Shown here: positions 17,327 through 24,872 of the stretch, one piece after another | Position numbering within the stretch: position 1 is the first letter of the stretch | Layout: every line of letters starts with the position of its first letter | Assembly (NCBI GenBank): GCA_016794615.1 | Contig: JAEUJO010000178.1 | Span: 1 to 37,408, forward strand | DNA from: Pseudonocardia sp. | Lineage (GTDB): Bacteria; Actinomycetota; Actinomycetes; Mycobacteriales; Pseudonocardiaceae | DNA length: 37,408 bases | Direction of reading: 5' to 3' | Position numbers and translations under genes: made by a program | Notes under the pieces: generated by a model | What the model saw: only the letters and a program-made list of their open reading frames with translations | Told to the model about the DNA's origin: nothing | The model's database searches: none

Positions 17327-19087
17327 GTGACTGCAACCGCTGACCACGTGCCGGCGCAGGCGCCCGGTGCGGGGCCTGCGGGCGTGGTGCTCGACGCCTC
17401 GGCCACCACGCACTGCCGAAGGCGGATCCACCTCGACCACGATCCGTCGGCGGCCGCGGGTCCGCAGGCGCTGCCCGACCCGTCGTCGGCGCAGCGGCTG
17501 GCCGACGCCGCGGAGCACCGCGTGCGGATCGGTGCGCACCTGGGGCGCGTGGCCGGCGCGGGATGGCGTGCGGTTCCGACGGATGCGCCGGATCGGGTCG
17601 CCGCCACCGCGGCGGCGGTCGCGGCAGGCGCCCCGCTGATCTGGGGTGCGGTCCTGCCCCGGTCGATCCCGACCGCCCCGCCGGGTCCGCCCTCGGATCC
17701 ACCGCCCGCTGTGCCGGGGCTGCCGGGCGGGGCCCGACGGGGTGGCGCTGAGCTGCTCGTGCGCCTGCCCGACGGCGGCTACGTGCCGGTCATCGTCGTG
17801 CGCCACCGCGTCACGGACCCGGGCAGCGGTGCCCTCACCTCGTCCCTGCCCGAGACGGACCCCCGCCGGGCCGTCACGGATCCGGCGCGCAGGCCCCGCA
17901 CCCAGACGCGGGACCTGATGCGCCTGGCCCACCTGCACCGGATGCTGGAGGACGCCGGCTGGGCCGCGCGGCCCGGGGAGCCCTTCGGCCGGCACGGCGG
18001 GGTCGTCGGGCTGGACGCGGACGTCGTGGTCTGGCACGACCTCGCCGCCGAGCACTGGCCGGGTCCACGCAGCACGCTCGCGGAGTACGACGCCCGCTTC
18101 GCCGACCGGGTCGCCGTCGCGACCGCGGCCGCGACGGGTGCCCCCGCGCTCGCCCGCCCGTCGCGGGTCATGGAGTGCCGCCGCTGCCCGTGGTGGCCCA
18201 CCTGCGAGGCGGAGTTGGCGCGTGAGCAGGACATCAGCCTGGTCGTCCGGGGCGATGCGGCGACGGCGCTGCGCGCCGCGGGGATCACCACCGTCGCGCG
18301 CCTCGCGGCGCTCCATCCGTCGGCGGAGCCGCCGGTCCCCATGGCCGGCGTGTCGTTCCCGGACCTCGTGGCCCTGGCCCGCGCCTGGCAGCGCGGCCTG
18401 ATGGTCGTGCGCCGGGTGCCGTCGGTCGCCGTGCGCCGCGCGGACGTCGAGGTGGACGTCGACATGGAGAGTTTCGGGGAGTCCGGGGCCTACCTGTGGG
18501 GTGCGCTGCTCACCCGGCCCGGCGGCACGCTGCCCGGCGACGAGCCCGACGGCTATCGCGGCTTCGCCACCTGGGAGCCGGTGCCGACCCTGGACGAGGC
18601 CCGCTCGTTCGCCGCGTTCTGGACGTGGCTCATCGGCGTGCGGGACCGGGCGGCCGCGACGGGCCGGACGTTTGCCGCGTACTGCTACAACGAGCAGGCG
18701 GAGAACCGCTGGCTGCTCGCCTCGGCCCGCCGGTTCGCCGGGCGGCCGGGGATACCGGACGTCGCGGAGGTCGAGGCGTTCATCGCGGACGACCGGTGGA
18801 TCGACCTGTTCGCCGTGGTCGGCGAGTGGTTCCTGTGCGCGCACGGCAAGGGGCTCAAGCGGATCGCGCCCGCCGCCGGGTTCGCCTGGCGCGACCTGGA
18901 GGCCGGTGGGGAGAACTCCATGCGGTGGTACCGCGACGCGGTCGGGATGGACGACGCCGCGCCGGACCCGACCCAGCGCGGGCGGCTGCTGGAGTACAAC
19001 GCCGACGACGTCGCGGCGACGCGTGCCCTGCGCGAGTGGATGACGTCACCCGCCATCGAGGAGGTGCCGCTGGCCGCGGATCTGTAG
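17327..19087 (+). CDS. TM0106-type RecB-family nuclease with RNase-H-like exonuclease domain
   Basis: 586-residue predicted DNA nuclease. The N-terminal half is RecB/Cas4-like: one early cysteine (THC30RRRIHLDHD), the GLDADVVVWHD strand near 225-235, and a CRRCPWWPTC cluster (Cys 284, 287, 293). One early plus three late cysteines is the arrangement that binds a 4Fe-4S cluster in Cas4 and AddB. The C-terminal half carries an RNase-H/DEDD-like fold: DVDMES at 377-382 (DxE-like) and YNADDVAATRAL near the end. Relatives are single genes of unknown DNA-repair role. The start GTG 17327 is chosen for the -10 just upstream; GTG 17303 is also in frame. The expected nuclease Lys in VIVVRHRVTD is Arg, so activity of the first domain is uncertain. 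Confidence 0.82.
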   Translation: MTATADHVPAQAPGAGPAGVVLDASATTHCRRRIHLDHDPSAAAGPQALPDPSSAQRLADAAEHRVRIGAHLGRVAGAGWRAVPTDAPDRVAATAAAVAAGAPLIWGAVLPRSIPTAPPGPPSDPPPAVPGLPGGARRGGAELLVRLPDGGYVPVIVVRHRVTDPGSGALTSSLPETDPRRAVTDPARRPRTQTRDLMRLAHLHRMLEDAGWAARPGEPFGRHGGVVGLDADVVVWHDLAAEHWPGPRSTLAEYDARFADRVAVATAAATGAPALARPSRVMECRRCPWWPTCEAELAREQDISLVVRGDAATALRAAGITTVARLAALHPSAEPPVPMAGVSFPDLVALARAWQRGLMVVRRVPSVAVRRADVEVDVDMESFGESGAYLWGALLTRPGGTLPGDEPDGYRGFATWEPVPTLDEARSFAAFWTWLIGVRDRAAATGRTFAAYCYNEQAENRWLLASARRFAGRPGIPDVAEVEAFIADDRWIDLFAVVGEWFLCAHGKGLKRIAPAAGFAWRDLEAGGENSMRWYRDAVGMDDAAPDPTQRGRLLEYNADDVAATRALREWMTSPAIEEVPLAADL

Positions 19088-19126
19088 CGCCGGAACGGGC
19101 CAGACCAGGCGGTGTGCACGGACGGT

Positions 19127-19430
19127 CCGAGACCATGCCTGCCGGCTGCACCCACTTCGGACGGTTCGTCGACCACGACATGACGCCGGACAGGACGCCG
19201 CTGACGCAGGACGTCCTGGGCGATGGTCGACTTGCGCCGGAGAACCCCGAGCTGCCCGACGTGGAGGCACCCGACGTGCCGCCCGCCGTCGTGCCCGAGA
19301 CCTCCGCCGGCGCGGCGAAGCTCCCCGGGGACGAGCTGATCAACCCCGCGGCGACCGCGCCCGTCGACTCCTCGTCGCTGACCATCCCGGTCCGACCCGA
19401 TGCGGCGGCATCGGGGGCGGTGCCCTGTCG
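19127..19430 (+). pseudogene. Remnant resembling an animal-type heme peroxidase (distal-histidine segment)
   Basis: From the ATG at 19135 the frame reads MPAGCTHFGRFVDHDMTPD, which closely resembles the distal-heme motif of the peroxidase/cyclooxygenase superfamily (consensus of the type FGQFVDHDMT, with the catalytic distal His). The protein should be 400 or more residues; only about 25 match, and what follows is not recognisable peroxidase. The frame then runs on into the cupin gene in the wrong phase. I read it as an internal fragment of a lost gene. The limits are approximate. Confidence 0.45.
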
Positions 19431-19480
19431 GGTGGGTCACCCTCATTACCCTCCTGCCGACGCGACCCGGAGGAGGACCG

Positions 19481-19990
19481 GTGACCCTGACCCCCCAGCC
19501 GTCCCGGACGGCGCGGGTGGCCGCTGTGCTCCTCGGCGCAGGCGTGCTGCTCGGCGCCTGCGCGCAGCCCGGTCAGCTGGGGCAGCCGCTCCCGGCGGCC
19601 GCCGCGCCCGCATCCGTCGCCGCTCCGGCCGCCCCCGCCACCGTCGCGCCGGCGACGGGCACGGTCGACGCCCGGGTGACCGTCCGTACCCCCGGTCCGG
19701 CCGTCTACTCGGTGCGCACCGTCGTGCTGGCCCCGGGTGAGACGCAGGAGTGGCACCGCCATCCCGGAACCGAGATGGCGATCGTGCGTAGCGGCGCCGT
19801 CACGCTCGAACGCGAGGGCGGGTGCACGCCGGCGCGGTTCGGCGAGGGGCAGGCACTGTTCGTCGGCGACGGTGTCCCGCACCGGCTCGCCAACGATCGC
19901 ACCGCCCCGGCCGAACTGGTCGTGACCACCCTTCTGGCCCCGGGGGCGGCCGAGCGCGAGACCGTGCCGTCGCCCTGCCCGGAGGGCTGA
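19481..19990 (+). CDS. Cupin-domain lipoprotein
   Basis: 169 residues. A signal peptide with lipobox LLGAC puts the lipidated Cys at 27, so the protein is anchored to the outer face of the membrane. An Ala/Pro-rich linker leads to a single cupin fold (about 75-155) with the metal-binding pattern ETQEWHRHPGTEMAIVRSG (HxH, Glu and Gly in register) and a second-motif region GDGVPHRLAND. Start GTG 19481 has GGAGGAGG six bases upstream. The ligand is unknown; exported single-domain cupins may be dioxygenase-like or binding proteins. There is no operon partner, and it follows the peroxidase remnant. Confidence 0.87.
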   Translation: MTLTPQPSRTARVAAVLLGAGVLLGACAQPGQLGQPLPAAAAPASVAAPAAPATVAPATGTVDARVTVRTPGPAVYSVRTVVLAPGETQEWHRHPGTEMAIVRSGAVTLEREGGCTPARFGEGQALFVGDGVPHRLANDRTAPAELVVTTLLAPGAAERETVPSPCPEG

Positions 19991-20130
19991 ACCCGGCGAA
20001 CTCCCGGGGACGATCGGGACGCGCCCGCCGCTCGTCGCCGCGTCCGCCACGGCAGGTCGATTCTGTGGAATCGTGGACCCGAGACGGGCCTGCCGGGCCC
20101 ACCCATTCCTACGGCGGAGGCTCGGGAGGC

Positions 20131-20571
20131 ATGCGCTCAAGAACGGTCCCGGGAGCGGACGGACGCACCTGGTTGGTGCGCCGCAACATCGAGTGGAAGA
20201 CCCCGGCCACCGGAGCCGAGTTCGAGCACGACGTCGACGGCGGCCGCGGTGCGGTCCTGCTGATCCTCTCGGCGCTGTTCCTGTTCTGGGTCGTGCTGAT
20301 CCTCTGGACTCCGCCGCAGGTGCACATCCCCTGGTATCTCTGGCTGATCGCCGTGGTGATCCTTGCGTTCTTCCCGATCCGCTGGGTCCTGCGACGCCCG
20401 TGGACGCTCGTCGCGGAGACGAACGGCGGCTACGACCTGCCCGCCGAGCACTGGACGGGGATGATCCGCGGGCGAAGCCGGGCGAAGGAGGAGACGCGGG
20501 TGCTCGTCCGCAGCCTGCGCACCCGAGCGACCCCGGGCCACGCCGACAGCCCCCTGCACCCGATCAACTGA
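20131..20571 (+). CDS. Conserved membrane protein with two helices, function unknown
   Basis: 146 residues: a soluble N-terminal part (GADGRTWLVRRNIEWKTP) with FEHDVDGGRG, two membrane helices (about 40-59 and 68-87), then RRPWTLVAETNGGYDLPAEH and a basic tail. The pattern looks like a conserved actinobacterial family upstream of Fpg/Nei genes, but I cannot name it. The ATG at 20131 is directly preceded by GGGAGGC with little spacing, so GGCGGAGG further upstream may be the ribosome site. It ends three bases before the Fpg/Nei start, indicating an operon. Confidence 0.78.
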   Translation: MRSRTVPGADGRTWLVRRNIEWKTPATGAEFEHDVDGGRGAVLLILSALFLFWVVLILWTPPQVHIPWYLWLIAVVILAFFPIRWVLRRPWTLVAETNGGYDLPAEHWTGMIRGRSRAKEETRVLVRSLRTRATPGHADSPLHPIN

Positions 20572-20574
20572 GCC

Positions 20575-21447
20575 GTGCCTGAGCTACCCGAGGTCGAGGC
20601 GCTCGCGCACCACCTGAGCGAGAACGCCGTGTACCGGCCCGTCGCGCGGGTGGACGTCGCCGGTATGAGCGTGCTCAAGACCGTCGACCCGCCGGTGTCC
20701 GCCCTGCACGGCCGGGTCGTCACGGGTGCGGCCCGCTACGGCAAGTTCCTCGCCGTCGAGTTCGCCGACCGGTCGGACGCCCTGCACCTGATCACGCACC
20801 TGTCGCGGGCCGGCTGGCTGCGCTGGCACGGGACGGCCGCCGCCGCACCACCGAAGCCCGGGCGCGGGCCGCTCCAGTTGCGGGTCCATCTCGATGCGGT
20901 CGGTGGCCCGGGGTTCGACCTCACCGAGGCCGGCACGCAGAAACGCCTGGCCGTCTACCTGGTGGCCGACCCGCAGCAGGTCCCCGGGATCGCCCGGCTG
21001 GGTCCGGACGCGCTCGCGGTCTCCCGCGACGAGCTGGGTGAGCTGCTCGCCGGGCGCACCGAGCGGATCAAGACCCTGCTCACGGACCAGCCGACGATCG
21101 CCGGGATCGGCAACGCCTACAGCGACGAGATCCTGCACACCGCGAAGCTGTCGCCCTACGCGGCCGCGGGCCGGCTGAAGCCCGAGCAGATCGACGACCT
21201 GCACGCCGCGCTCAGCGCCGTGCTGACCGGCGCCGTCGACCGGTCGGTCGGCCAGGGCGCCGCGACCCTGAAGGGCGAAAAGCGCTCCGGCCTGCGGGTC
21301 CACGCGCGCACGGGCCTGCCCTGCCCGGTGTGCGGGGACACTGTCAGGGAGGTGTCCTTCGCCGATCGGTCGTTCCAGTACTGTCCCGGCTGTCAGACCG
21401 GTGGCCGGCCACTCGCCGACCGGCGGCTGTCCCGCCTCGTGAGGTAG
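20575..21447 (+). CDS. Fpg/Nei-family DNA glycosylase/AP lyase
   Basis: 290-residue base-excision repair enzyme that removes oxidised bases and nicks the resulting abasic site. The N-terminus is MPELPEVEAL, giving catalytic Pro1 (after Met removal) and Glu2; Lys57 (YGKFLAVEF) is the conserved beta-hairpin lysine. The helix-two-turn-helix region is around 165-185 (TIAGIGNAYSDEILH). A C-terminal zinc finger has C250, C253, C270 and C273. The details (YSDEILHTAKLSPY) place it among actinobacterial Fpg/Nei proteins; preference for 8-oxoG or oxidised pyrimidines cannot be decided. The start is GTG 20575, overlapping no gene, three bases after the membrane protein. Confidence 0.93.
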   Translation: MPELPEVEALAHHLSENAVYRPVARVDVAGMSVLKTVDPPVSALHGRVVTGAARYGKFLAVEFADRSDALHLITHLSRAGWLRWHGTAAAAPPKPGRGPLQLRVHLDAVGGPGFDLTEAGTQKRLAVYLVADPQQVPGIARLGPDALAVSRDELGELLAGRTERIKTLLTDQPTIAGIGNAYSDEILHTAKLSPYAAAGRLKPEQIDDLHAALSAVLTGAVDRSVGQGAATLKGEKRSGLRVHARTGLPCPVCGDTVREVSFADRSFQYCPGCQTGGRPLADRRLSRLVR

Positions 21448-21452
21448 GAGCC

Positions 21453-22658
21453 GTGGAGGTACTGCTCGGGTCGCCCTCGCTGCTGGTGCTGCTCGGCATG
21501 GTCGTCGGCGTGCTGGTGACGGTCGTGATCGCCCTGGTCGCGCGCGGGAGGCGCAACACGTTCGCGACGCCGCTGGAGAAGGCCACCTTCGGCACCCTGC
21601 ACACCGTCGCCCTCGCCGCACCCGCGCTGCGCGAGGGGCTCTCGCCGTCGTCCGCCGCATTCGCCCTGCCGTACCTGCGCACGCTGCTCGACAACCCCGC
21701 GCTGGCGATGACCGACAGCCGCGGTGCGGTGCTCGCTTGGGACGGCGACGCGGACCACCACGAGCCGGACGTCGTCGCCCTGGCCGACGAGGTGATCCGC
21801 ACCGGGCGCCAGCAGGTGCTCTCGCACAACAGCATCCAGTGCGACCGCGTGGACTGCGAGATCCGTGGGATCGTCGTCCAGCCGCTCGAGATCGAGGGCT
21901 CGATCGTCGGCACGCTCGCCGCGATGACGAACCAGACGGCCGGGCCGGTGCTGCTGCGGGCCACCGGCGAGGTCGCCCGGTACGTGTCGAGCCAGCTCGA
22001 GCTCGCCGAGCTCGACGAGTCGCGGGCTCGTCTCAACCGCGCCGAGGTGCGGGCGCTGCGGGCGCAGATCTCGCCGCACTTCGTCTACAACGCGCTCACC
22101 ACGATCGCCTCGTTCATCCGCACGGATCCGGTGCGGGCCCGCGAGCTGCTGATCGAGTTCGCCGACTTCACCAGGTACTCGTTCCGGGCGGCCGGGGAGT
22201 ACACCACGCTCAAGGACGAGCTGAACAACATCGAGCGATACATCCGGCTGGAGAAGGCCCGGTTCGGCGACCGGCTCAACATCAAGCTGGAGATCGCGCC
22301 CGAGGTGTTGTCGGTGGTGCTGCCGTTCCTCGCGCTGCAGCCGCTGGTGGAGAACGCCGTGCGGCACGGCCTGTCGGGCAAGCCGAACGGCGGCACGATC
22401 ACGATCACCGCGGAGAACGCCGGCGCCGAGTGCGTGATCATCGTCGAGGACGACGGGGTCGGCATGGATCCCGCGCGCCTGACCGACGACCTCGAGGACG
22501 CGCACCAGTCGGGGGCCCACGTCGGGCTGGGCAACGTCGACGACCGGATGCGCTCGGCGTTCGGCGACGACTTCGGCCTGGTGGTCGACACGAACGTCGG
22601 CGCAGGCATGAAGATCACGCTGCGGGTGCCGAAGTTCCGGGTGGGCATCCGGGTCTGA
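21453..22658 (+). CDS. LytS-type sensor histidine kinase (GAF + His_kinase)
   Basis: 401 residues. One N-terminal membrane helix (about 8-30), a GAF-like sensory domain (about 70-165) containing CDRVDC (130-135), then the His_kinase domain with AQISPHFVYNAL (phospho-acceptor H209), the N box LQPLVENAVRHG (N301), EDDGVGMD (332-339) and GLGN (358-361). This is the LytS/BtsS/YpdA class, which normally pairs with LytTR regulators. GTG 21453 has TAGGAG two bases upstream. It lies five bases downstream of the Fpg/Nei gene. The matching LytTR regulator is 1.2 kb downstream after an S49 peptidase gene. A single helix, instead of the multi-helix 5TM sensor, means the signal is probably read by the GAF domain in the cytosol. 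Confidence 0.92.
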   Translation: MEVLLGSPSLLVLLGMVVGVLVTVVIALVARGRRNTFATPLEKATFGTLHTVALAAPALREGLSPSSAAFALPYLRTLLDNPALAMTDSRGAVLAWDGDADHHEPDVVALADEVIRTGRQQVLSHNSIQCDRVDCEIRGIVVQPLEIEGSIVGTLAAMTNQTAGPVLLRATGEVARYVSSQLELAELDESRARLNRAEVRALRAQISPHFVYNALTTIASFIRTDPVRARELLIEFADFTRYSFRAAGEYTTLKDELNNIERYIRLEKARFGDRLNIKLEIAPEVLSVVLPFLALQPLVENAVRHGLSGKPNGGTITITAENAGAECVIIVEDDGVGMDPARLTDDLEDAHQSGAHVGLGNVDDRMRSAFGDDFGLVVDTNVGAGMKITLRVPKFRVGIRV

Positions 22659-22853
22659 AAACGTGTCGTCGACTCGTGGCGCCCGGCCTGGGCTGCCGGT
22701 GTGGTCGCGTCTCCACGCATCGTCGCAGGCTGCGACCGCGGTGCCGGGCTGCGACGGCAGGGTGGGGTAGGACGGCCGGCCGAACCAGCCCACCCCGGCG
22801 GCGACCGGCTGAAGATCAAGCTGAGGGGCGGCAGGGTCGTCGGCGGCCCCGCG

Positions 22854-22865
22854 TAGCGTGGCCGC
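22854..22865 (+). promoter_or_regulatory. Leaderless promoter -10 (TAGCGT) of the S49 peptidase gene
   Basis: TAGCGT at 22854-22859 is six bases before ATG 22866, so the peptidase can be transcribed separately from the kinase. The gap 22659-22853 holds only a weak inverted pair (GGGTGGGGT and CCCACCCC) and no gene. Confidence 0.65.
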
Positions 22866-23744
22866 ATGGACGCGCTTCGCCTTCCCGAGCGGCTCGCCGC
22901 CCGTCTGCCCGGTCGTCTCGGCGACGACGGCCAGCCCGTGGTCTCCCTGGTCAGGCTGCACGGCGTGATCACTCCCACGATGGGGCCGGTACCGCGGTCG
23001 GTGATCAATTCCGTCAGCACGGAGAAGGTGCTGGAACGTGCCTTCGCACCCGCACGGTTGGCCGCCGTCGCCCTGCTGGTGAACTCGCCGGGCGGCTCGC
23101 CCACGCAGTCGGCGCTCGTCGCCGACCGCATCCGGGGCCTGGCCGACGAGCACGACGTGCCGGTGCTCGCCTTCTGCGAAGACGTGGCGGCGTCCGGCGG
23201 CTACTGGCTCGCCTGCGCGGCGGACGAGATCTACGCCCATCCCACGTCGATCGTCGGATCCATCGGTGTGATCAGCCAGAGCTTCGGGCTCGAGGGCCTT
23301 CTCCAGCGGATCGGTGTCGAGCGGCGGCTCTACACCGCGGGCGAGGCCAAGTCGCGCCTCGACCCGTTCCTGCCCGAGAAGCCGGAAGACGTCGTGTGGC
23401 TACGCGGGCTGCAGGACCAGCTGCACGAGATGTTCCGCGCCTGGGTGGTGGCCCGGCGCGGCGACCGCCTCGCATCGGACGTCGAGCTGTTCAACGGCGA
23501 GGTGTGGACGGGCGCCCGAGCGGTCGAGATGGGGTTGGTCGACGGCCTCGGCACGGCGCGCGCCGTCCTGGCGGAGCGCTTCCCCGACGCGGAGCTCGTG
23601 CCGATCGAGGGGCGCCGCCCCTTGCTCGCCCGGTTGGGTATCGGCGCAGCTCCGGCGGCACTCAAACAGGCTCCAGCCGATCTTGTCGGGCAGTTCGCCC
23701 AGGCGGCTGAGATTCGGGCGACATGGGCACGGTACGGTCTGTAG
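22866..23744 (+). CDS. S49-family serine peptidase (SppA/SohB-like)
   Basis: 292 residues, single-domain S49 protease. The fold core shows VALLVNSPGGSP (oxyanion region), CEDVAASGGYWLACAADEI with nucleophile Ser110, and GEAKSRLDPF with general-base Lys162, giving a complete Ser-Lys dyad. No clear signal peptide or membrane anchor is seen, although N-terminal hydrophobic regions are weak. S49 enzymes usually degrade signal peptides or membrane-protein fragments. It sits between a LytS-type kinase and its likely LytTR regulator, but has its own promoter, so a link with that pathway is a hypothesis. Confidence 0.9.
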   Translation: MDALRLPERLAARLPGRLGDDGQPVVSLVRLHGVITPTMGPVPRSVINSVSTEKVLERAFAPARLAAVALLVNSPGGSPTQSALVADRIRGLADEHDVPVLAFCEDVAASGGYWLACAADEIYAHPTSIVGSIGVISQSFGLEGLLQRIGVERRLYTAGEAKSRLDPFLPEKPEDVVWLRGLQDQLHEMFRAWVVARRGDRLASDVELFNGEVWTGARAVEMGLVDGLGTARAVLAERFPDAELVPIEGRRPLLARLGIGAAPAALKQAPADLVGQFAQAAEIRATWARYGL

Positions 23745-23870
23745 CTCGTAGTGCCGGAACGCTTCCGTGCGGTATCCGATCGGTGCACCGCTCTGGCACT
23801 CACGCCGTTTCGCAGTCACCATAGTCCGCGGAGCCGGAGCGAAGATCACCGGCCCGTGGACGACACCGGA

Positions 23871-24773
23871 ATGCAGGATGAGGAGATCGTGGACGGTAAC
23901 GACAACGGTGGCGGCCTGGTCGTTCTCGCGGTCGACGACGAGCACCCCGCTCTCGAAGAGCTCGCGTACCTGCTCGGTGAGGACTCCCGGGTGGGCACCG
24001 TGCTCAAGGCCTCCGACGCCACGGACGCGCTGCGCATCCTGAACAGCCGTCAGGGGGTCCGCGAGGCCGCCTCCGCGGCGCCGGGGGCCCGTACCGGCGT
24101 CGGCGGCACCGTCAACCCCGCCACCGGGGTCCGGCTGGCCGAGCGCACGGACGTCGAGGTCGTCTTCCTCGACATCCGCATGCCCGGCCTGGACGGCCTG
24201 GAGCTGGCGCGGGTGTTCAAGTCGATGGCCCAGCCGCCCTCTGTGGTGTTCGTCACCGCCCACGACGACCGCGCCGTCGACGCCTACGAGGTGGGTGCCG
24301 TCGACTACCTCCTCAAGCCCGTGCGCACGGACCGGCTCGCTTCGTCGATCGACCGCGTGCTCGCCAACCGGGCCGTCGGCACCGCCGAGCCGGTGCGCGA
24401 CGACAGCGGTGAGGACGAGGTGATCCCGGTCGAGCTGGCCGGCACCACCAAGCTCGTGCCGCGCTCGGCCGTCCGCTACGTCGAGGCCCAGGGCGACTAC
24501 GCCCGCCTGCACACCCAGGAGGGCAGCCACCTCGTCCGGATCCCCCTGTCGGTCCTGGAGGACCGCTGGCGCGAGGCCGGGTTCGTGCGCATCCATCGCT
24601 CGTTCCTGGTGTCGTTGCCGCTGGTCACCGAGCTGCGGCTGTCCGGGTCGGGCTATGTCGTGCGGGTCGGCAGCGGGCCGGACTGCGCGGAGCTGCCCGT
24701 CAGCCGCCGGCACACCCGCGAGCTGAAGGACCGCCTGGTCCGCGCGACGAAGCAGGCGTGGAGCCAGCGGTGA
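23871..24773 (+). CDS. LytTR-family response regulator with an enlarged receiver
   Basis: 300 residues. Receiver domain about 16-165: acidic pair D22-D23, phospho-acceptor D101 (VVFLDIRMPGLDG), T129 and K149 (LLKP). LytTR DNA-binding domain about 185-285 (VRYVEAQGDYARLHT, FVRIHRSFLVSLPLV). The D23-D101 distance is 78 residues where receivers usually have 40-45, so there is an insertion of about 34 residues (61-95, rich in Ala/Gly) before strand 3. The start is uncertain: ATG 23871 chosen; GTG 23856 and GTG 23889 (with GAGGAG three bases upstream) are in frame. It is the expected partner of the LytS kinase and regulates probably the nearby transporter. Confidence 0.9.
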   Translation: MQDEEIVDGNDNGGGLVVLAVDDEHPALEELAYLLGEDSRVGTVLKASDATDALRILNSRQGVREAASAAPGARTGVGGTVNPATGVRLAERTDVEVVFLDIRMPGLDGLELARVFKSMAQPPSVVFVTAHDDRAVDAYEVGAVDYLLKPVRTDRLASSIDRVLANRAVGTAEPVRDDSGEDEVIPVELAGTTKLVPRSAVRYVEAQGDYARLHTQEGSHLVRIPLSVLEDRWREAGFVRIHRSFLVSLPLVTELRLSGSGYVVRVGSGPDCAELPVSRRHTRELKDRLVRATKQAWSQR

Positions 24774-24872
24774 CCCTGCGTCGCCAGGAGGACGGGGCCG
24801 GGTGACCGCGCGACGCCGTCCCGGCCGGCTCGAACCGGTAACGCACCCCCCGGGCCCCGGCGAGGACCTTTC

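Noticed and set aside
17327..19087. Cas4 of a CRISPR system
   Set aside because: The cysteine pattern is similar, but the protein is three times as long, has an RNase-H-like half, and no CRISPR array or other cas gene is nearby.
19127..19740. A real small protein from ATG 19135
   Set aside because: The frame overlaps the cupin gene out of phase for more than 250 bases and matches a peroxidase only over a short segment.
22659..22865. Intrinsic terminator after the LytS kinase
   Set aside because: Only a weak GGGTGGGGT/CCCACCCC pairing with no T-tract was found.
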